From Sophora flavescens (taxonomy: Eukaryota; Streptophyta; Magnoliopsida; Fabales; Fabaceae), in assembly GCA_030762895.1 (NCBI GenBank), contig CM061063.1, positions 58,607,196 to 58,671,195 of the forward strand: a stretch of 64,000 nt of DNA. The letters are read 5' to 3'. The first letter of the stretch is position 1; each line of letters begins with the position of its first letter. The position numbers were made by a program, and so were the translations under genes. Below the pieces are notes generated by a model, which was not told where the DNA came from, did not search any database, and worked only from the letters and a program-made list of their open reading frames with translations. Of the stretch, positions 59,533-64,000 are shown piece by piece.

Positions 59533-61866
59533 TCAAGCAACGTCTTCTATATCAACTGTGATTACATTTTCTACACTTCCATGAGTGACAGAGTCCCCAT
59601 TACCATTCCTAACTGGTGATGCCAACTCAAGATGGAGAGCTTCTTCTAGTTCACACAATACATACCCCATTGGTGGCCTGTTAACCCGTTTCTCTTCCAA
59701 GCACTTCCAAGCTAACTCAGAAACTCTATTCAGAGAATCCATATTCACTTTGCCAACCAAATATGGCTCCATCATTTCATGGAAGGTTCCCTTTTCATGG
59801 CAGCACAATGCCCACATTGCCAAATTAATCTCCTGCGTTGGACGGGCATCATCTAGAGCAGGCTTTCCGCATATAACTTCTATCAATACCACCCCAAATG
59901 AGTAAACATCTGATTTTTTAGTGAGACACTTAGTTCTAAAATACTCAGGATCAACATAGCCGAAGCTACCCTTTACATTGGTTGTCACATGGCTCTTATC
60001 AAGCGGAGGACCCTTTTTTGAGATGCCAAAATCAGCAACTTTAGCCACAAAATTTTCATCCAAGAGAATGTTTGCTGCCTTCACATCACGATGAATTATG
60101 CTTTGTTCAGCTCCAGTGTGAAGATGATAAAGTCCCTTTGCAGCACCAATGCATATCTCAAGCCGTTGCTTCCATGATAGAGGAACAAAGTCTGTCCCAT
60201 ATAGATGGCTGCAGAAAGATCCATTTGCCATGTATTTGTATACTAGAATCATTTCTGAGTCTTCACTGCAGCAGCCAACAAGAGAAACAAGGTTCTCATG
60301 ACGAAGTCCACGTAACAATTCTATCTCGTTACGGAATTCATTTAGACCTTGTCTGGATTCAGGATTTGCTACTTTGATGGCTACAGTTTTCCCATTTTCA
60401 AGTGTTCCTTTATAGACCTTGCCAAAACCTCCTTTACCAACAAGCAGGTTCTGATCAAAATCGTTGGTTGCTTGTTGGATTGCATGGAATGTAAAACTAT
60501 TTAGAAATGTGGAAGTGACTGCTGATTTCGTCTTTGACCTGCGTGCAGTTAAGTAACAAACAGATAGTCCCAGAAATACAAGAAACATCAAAACAAAGAC
60601 ACTGCAACCAATTATAATCCATATTTTTTGAAACCATGTAGAAGGAACACTCTTGTAAGTCTTGTTTTTGGGTAAGGTAGAAAGAATACTCTGGAGAGAG
60701 GAAAAACCATCCATGCTACCCACTTCATTGCTGATCTTCATTATCTCCACCCCATTCATGATTGCATTCAGTATGTCTTGCGATGTATCTGGACCAACAC
60801 TTACTTCCAAAAAGCCTTCTGAGGAGTGGGAGACAAAGTCTTTGTAATATGGAACAGCAAGGTCCTTAGTCTCGGATAACAGGTCAAGACTTCTAAGAGC
60901 AAAGCCTTCATTTATATATAGATTGAAAACCAGAGTTTTGTCGAGTGACTTGCTAATGATGTCACAGAAATGTACTCGAACAAAATACTGGAAGTTTGGG
61001 TCTACAACAAAGAACCATTTTAAAGAGGAATTCCCTGATGCTTTGGCTGTAGCATAAACCATTGATGGTGCTGTATCAGGTGTAACATCAGGAGGATACT
61101 TTATGGCACTAGTGTTTGTTGAAATATCAAGACCAGCAGCGTTGGATAGGTAACTATCATCTTTCTCCCAACTCCTTCCGAGGCTGTCATTCTGAGAGCT
61201 GAGAGGTGCACCCCCTACATTCACCCGGTAAGTTGTTTCAAGGGCAAATGTTGAAAGTTCATTGAAAAAGCTAGGTGGGTTTAGAGCAAGTGCTTGGTCA
61301 GGAAAGAGTTCATCTGGTATCGAGACTACTTCGATAGCATTAACAAAGACAAGTGAATTGTTCTGAGGGATGAATGTGAGAGACAACTCATGTGATGTAA
61401 TACTGATTGCATACTCCTTGAACAAGTGAGAGCCACTATAATACATGAAAGTCAAATTACTGATAAGCACAAAGTTATCAGTGACTACAGTTATTGGGAC
61501 TGAGATCAAGTTGTGGTTCGAATTGGGAAAAGGGTGAAAATAGAGGCGGATCCAATGCCTCCCTTGTTGCTCAATTCTGAATTTATATGAAGCATAGCCA
61601 TAGAAGAGTCTAGCTGACTGATAAACAGGAGAAGGGGCATCGGATTTATTGCTAACAGCAACAGAATTTTGAGATGTTATTTCTAGATTGGGGTGTTCAG
61701 AATCAGGAATGAAAGTCCTACCCTGAAAGGTGATATTGTGGGAAGAACCACATGCAACCAAGTAATTATCAACAGGAGTGAATGAGGCAAATGATTCCTT
61801 ACCCACATACACAAGAAAAGCTACAACAAATGGTATCATCCACTTGACAACCTCTGCCATCCCCAT
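59533..61866 (-). CDS. CrRLK1L receptor-like kinase, THESEUS1-related, divergent
   Basis: Single-exon gene, 777 residues from ATG 61866 (MGMAEVV; a second ATG two codons on is equally usable). A hydrophobic signal peptide (about 10-25) precedes FTPVDNYLVACGSSHNITFQ, the start of two malectin-like domains (GRHWIRLYFHPF, VFVNAIEVVSIPDELFPDQA, YFVRVHFCDI). The TM segment is about 415-439, the kinase about 474-750: GKGGFGKV loop, Lys498, HRDVKAANILL with Asp594, DFG Asp612, GYVDPEYF. The family senses cell-wall state and RALF peptides at the plasma membrane. It is shorter than THESEUS1 (about 855) because the HPWLPLPLYG...ASCISL juxtamembrane block is absent and the C-tail is brief. All catalytic residues are present. 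It is the apparent parent of the chimera at 44195-46528. Confidence 0.9.
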   Translation of the reverse strand: MGMAEVVKWMIPFVVAFLVYVGKESFASFTPVDNYLVACGSSHNITFQGRTFIPDSEHPNLEITSQNSVAVSNKSDAPSPVYQSARLFYGYASYKFRIEQQGRHWIRLYFHPFPNSNHNLISVPITVVTDNFVLISNLTFMYYSGSHLFKEYAISITSHELSLTFIPQNNSLVFVNAIEVVSIPDELFPDQALALNPPSFFNELSTFALETTYRVNVGGAPLSSQNDSLGRSWEKDDSYLSNAAGLDISTNTSAIKYPPDVTPDTAPSMVYATAKASGNSSLKWFFVVDPNFQYFVRVHFCDIISKSLDKTLVFNLYINEGFALRSLDLLSETKDLAVPYYKDFVSHSSEGFLEVSVGPDTSQDILNAIMNGVEIMKISNEVGSMDGFSSLQSILSTLPKNKTYKSVPSTWFQKIWIIIGCSVFVLMFLVFLGLSVCYLTARRSKTKSAVTSTFLNSFTFHAIQQATNDFDQNLLVGKGGFGKVYKGTLENGKTVAIKVANPESRQGLNEFRNEIELLRGLRHENLVSLVGCCSEDSEMILVYKYMANGSFCSHLYGTDFVPLSWKQRLEICIGAAKGLYHLHTGAEQSIIHRDVKAANILLDENFVAKVADFGISKKGPPLDKSHVTTNVKGSFGYVDPEYFRTKCLTKKSDVYSFGVVLIEVICGKPALDDARPTQEINLAMWALCCHEKGTFHEMMEPYLVGKVNMDSLNRVSELAWKCLEEKRVNRPPMGYVLCELEEALHLELASPVRNGNGDSVTHGSVENVITVDIEDVA

Positions 61867-61952
61867 TCCTTTTCCTTTTATGGATAAAATAGTAGAATTC
61901 CTGCTAGAAGCACTGCAATAAGTTATTACAATAGAATTGGTGGAAAGTTGAA

Positions 61953-62525
61953 ACCCAATTCCCAAGTTAGAAACTAATGCTCTGGTAGTATATAATTGGT
62001 TGAAACCCACCTCCTTTATACTTTGAAGAGTGATATAAATCAGTAAGTTTTTTTTTTTTAATCCGGTATCCTCCACCCGAGAGTCAGAGACTAATCCCTC
62101 GAACACTGAGATCCATTTAAGGGGTTGACCTCTCCCAACAATGCTCTTCCGTATGTATGAGCCAGGTCCTTGACCACATGTTTAAAGAGCCCAGTTATCT
62201 ATCAACTATGTCACACCATGTTGGTAAATCAGTAAGTTTCTCTCAGACAAAAATATAATTGGTTGAAACTCAATTCGCTAGTCAACACTTAAATTTTTAA
62301 AAGTCCTTACATATACAATGAATAATAATAATTTTGTCGTGGATGGAATGACCTAGAATTGGTCGAAACTTGAATCCCATTTTGCAAGTCAACACTTAAA
62401 TTGTGGCCTGCATTTCTTCAATTCTCAAATGCAGATTAAACCCAAATTCCAAGTTAGAATGTAGAAAGTTAAGCTCTCCTAGTAGAATTGGTTGAAACTT
62501 GAAAAAATTCCTTTATACTCTGACC
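61953..62525. repeat. Imperfect repeats in the RLK leader/promoter
   Basis: The phrase aattggttgaaact with accompanying cccaattcc-aagttagaa and cctttatactctga occurs at about 61953-62025 and 62445-62522. Two further units (62268-62300 and 62360-62400) share gaaact...aagtcaacacttaaatt. These contain gtcaa (W-box core in reverse). Confidence 0.5.
62051..62225 (-). mobile_element. SINE upstream of the RLK gene
   Basis: A 175-bp insertion flanked by the 14-bp repeat aaatcagtaagttt (62037-62050 and 62226-62239). It is minus-oriented, with an A-rich tail at the low-coordinate end and tRNA-like head (ggtgtgacatagttgatag) at the other. The body phrase gggagaggtcaacc is shared with the U1/U2 SINEs. 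It lies about 185 bp upstream of the RLK ATG. Confidence 0.8.
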
Positions 62526-64000
62526 ACTGTAGTGACAGTTCATATTCAAAATGCATCTTCTGGTTCCAACTCGCGTGGAGAAGAAAGTGTCATATTTGAA
62601 TAGACAGAGAGGGAAAACTCGATGTGTTTGGTTGAAGACGGGAGAGATTTTAATTAAACATCTTGTTTGGTGGATAGGAGGTGGAAAATCACTTTTTTTT
62701 TTTGTTGAGAGTGTGTTTTCAGCTTTTTAAAAATGAAAAAGCTGTTATGTAAAAAAAAAAAATCATGTTTAGAAAAACGATTTAAACTTGAAAAAGCTGT
62801 TTTATAGCTTATTCAGCTGTTTTTCTCACCTGCTGAGGATTGGACGGTTTGATTATGATTATTTGCCCACCTATGCTGTTTCGTTCTTGCCCCCGACTTA
62901 AACAACTTTCGTTTTTCTTTTTTGATAACCTATGGAACATAGCATCACTGTCATGTTTGTGCAACATATATTGTATTATTTATTTAATTAATATTCATTA
63001 TTTATTTATATTGTTTTTTTGTTAATTTTTTTTTTGTTAAAAAATTAAATATTTTAACAAGTTTTTTATGTTAAAAAACAAAATTATTATTAATATAAAC
63101 AAATAACTTCATATCCTTTTTCGTAATTTATCATATAAAGTGATTTTTTTTATCATCCAAAAGAAATAGATTATCTTAAAATTATTTTTCAGCAAACAGG
63201 CCCAAACAAAAACAGATTCTGATTAATCGAATCGATTATCAGCATAATCTTTTTTTTTTCCAATTTTCCCTAACATATTCTGAACCTAAAATCAATTCTA
63301 GTCAATGTAAAAACTAGAAAATCTTATTTATCTTAAAATTAATTTTATTCAGCCAAAGTTGATTTTATTTGACATACTTTTGAACCCAAATTAACACCTC
63401 CACAGTTGCAGTAACAACTTGATTTTGATGCCAGAAAGAATGTTCATCAAAAGCCCATTTAAGTTTTATTCAAAGTTTCAAACAGACACTATATTGAACC
63501 AAAAGCAGATTCAAGGCTGGTCTCCAATCCCGATCAATCCAAACAACAATGAATGGAAGAGGATAAGAAAATGAGCTGATGTGGTTTTTTAATCCTTTGA
63601 TGTGGATGAGAGAAGAAAGAAAAAAATGTGTGGGTCAGGAGATACTTTTCTTCTCTAATGATGCAAAGAAGACTATGTTTTCTCTTATTTTTTCTTAAAT
63701 CTATTTCCTTTCTTCCTTTTTTTTATTCTTTTTTCCTCATTCCTTATCCAAACAAAGCATTATAATAATGGAAGAGTGTAGTCAAGCCAAATCTTGTCAT
63801 ATCTTATTATTGAAAATTGAAATAAGCAATCTTATGAATTAATTCATGTGGGCACAAGTATTGACTATGCTTGTGCAGTTTTTTTTTTTTTTAAATAAAT
63901 GCCTGTGTAGCACTTGACTATATAATGTCGGTGTATTTAGAAATTAGAACAGTATGTATACCAAGTCAAAACTGTCGTCCTTAACATAGGTCACTTGATT
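62526..64000. other. Upstream intergenic region, no gene recognised
   Basis: AT-rich sequence with long poly-T and poly-A tracts, presumably distal promoter of the RLK and beyond. A weak inverted pair of agcttttt/aaaaagct words lies at 62710-62810 and may be a MITE remnant. Confidence 0.45.

Larger units (their letters stand above)
46917..60847. repeat. Segmental duplication unit U2
   Basis: Second copy of the U1 unit, from gaagcgcaagaaagtac to the RLK codons for YKDFVSH. Its right edge continues into the intact RLK gene, and its left edge borders the LDL2 5' flank. It contains copia B (49181-55486), absent from U1 at the matching site ctctatgaaacc (about 33702-33713). Confidence 0.9.

Noticed and set aside
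61867..62106. N-terminal extension of the RLK frame by 80 codons
   Set aside because: It runs through leader repeats and into the SINE poly-A tail and precedes a proper signal peptide; the ATG at 61866 fits the family start.

Overview
This window reads as plant nuclear DNA, probably from a legume. The evidence is split genes with GT-AG introns, Ty3/gypsy (Tekay/Del-like chromovirus) and Ty1/copia LTR retrotransposons, Tourist-like and hAT-like MITEs, SINE and LINE relics, and plant-only families (CrRLK1L receptor kinases, an LDL2-type demethylase, ULTRAPETALA, DHNA-CoA thioesterase, a phytohormone-binding Bet v 1 protein). The legume assignment is inference, resting mainly on the Bet v 1/PhBP-type gene and general resemblance. 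All calls are by eye; no database search was run.

Layout. 1-7.4 kb: retroelement-like leader, Tourist-like MITE (959-1225), frameshifted ULTRAPETALA-like gene (+), hAT-like MITE (3247-3469), three-exon DHNA-CoA thioesterase gene (-), and a broken CDK-like kinase gene (-) cut in its APE motif by a retrotransposon. 7.4-29.9 kb: tandem array LTR-internal-LTR-internal-LTR of a Tekay-like element with LTRs of about 4.56 kb that carry their own ORF; the third LTR is truncated. 29.9-31.1 kb: a THESEUS1-like receptor kinase fragment (-) beside a foldback hAT element.

31.1-60.8 kb: a large segmental duplication. Unit U1 (31135-45509) and unit U2 (46917-60847) share the same order: SINE, MITE, hAT MITE, LINE relic, Bet v 1-type pseudogene, and the 3' half of a CrRLK1L receptor kinase gene. 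After duplication each unit received its own copia element of one family (36093-42336 in U1, 49181-55486 in U2), each with an empty site in the other unit. U1 also gained a MITE at 32540-32865.

The most unusual object lies at the U1 right edge. The RLK 3' half (end of ectodomain, TM, complete kinase) is fused in frame to the 5' half of an LDL2-like histone demethylase gene (SWIRM plus start of the FAD-binding amine oxidase domain). The fusion (44195-46528, -) has its own LDL2 5' flank and one in-frame TAA; after that stop, 694 codons stay open to the end of the kinase. The apparent parent RLK is intact at 59533-61866 (-). Unequal exchange between RLK and LDL2 explains both the tandem units and the chimera.

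A second oddity is the 5' LTR of the U1 copia element, which holds a perfect 53-bp inverted repeat with a 1-nt spacer followed by a reversed polypurine tract, as if reverse transcription switched strands. The genes do not form one pathway. The window documents duplication, fusion and decay in a repeat-rich region; the thioesterase and the 777-aa receptor kinase are the best candidates for functional genes.
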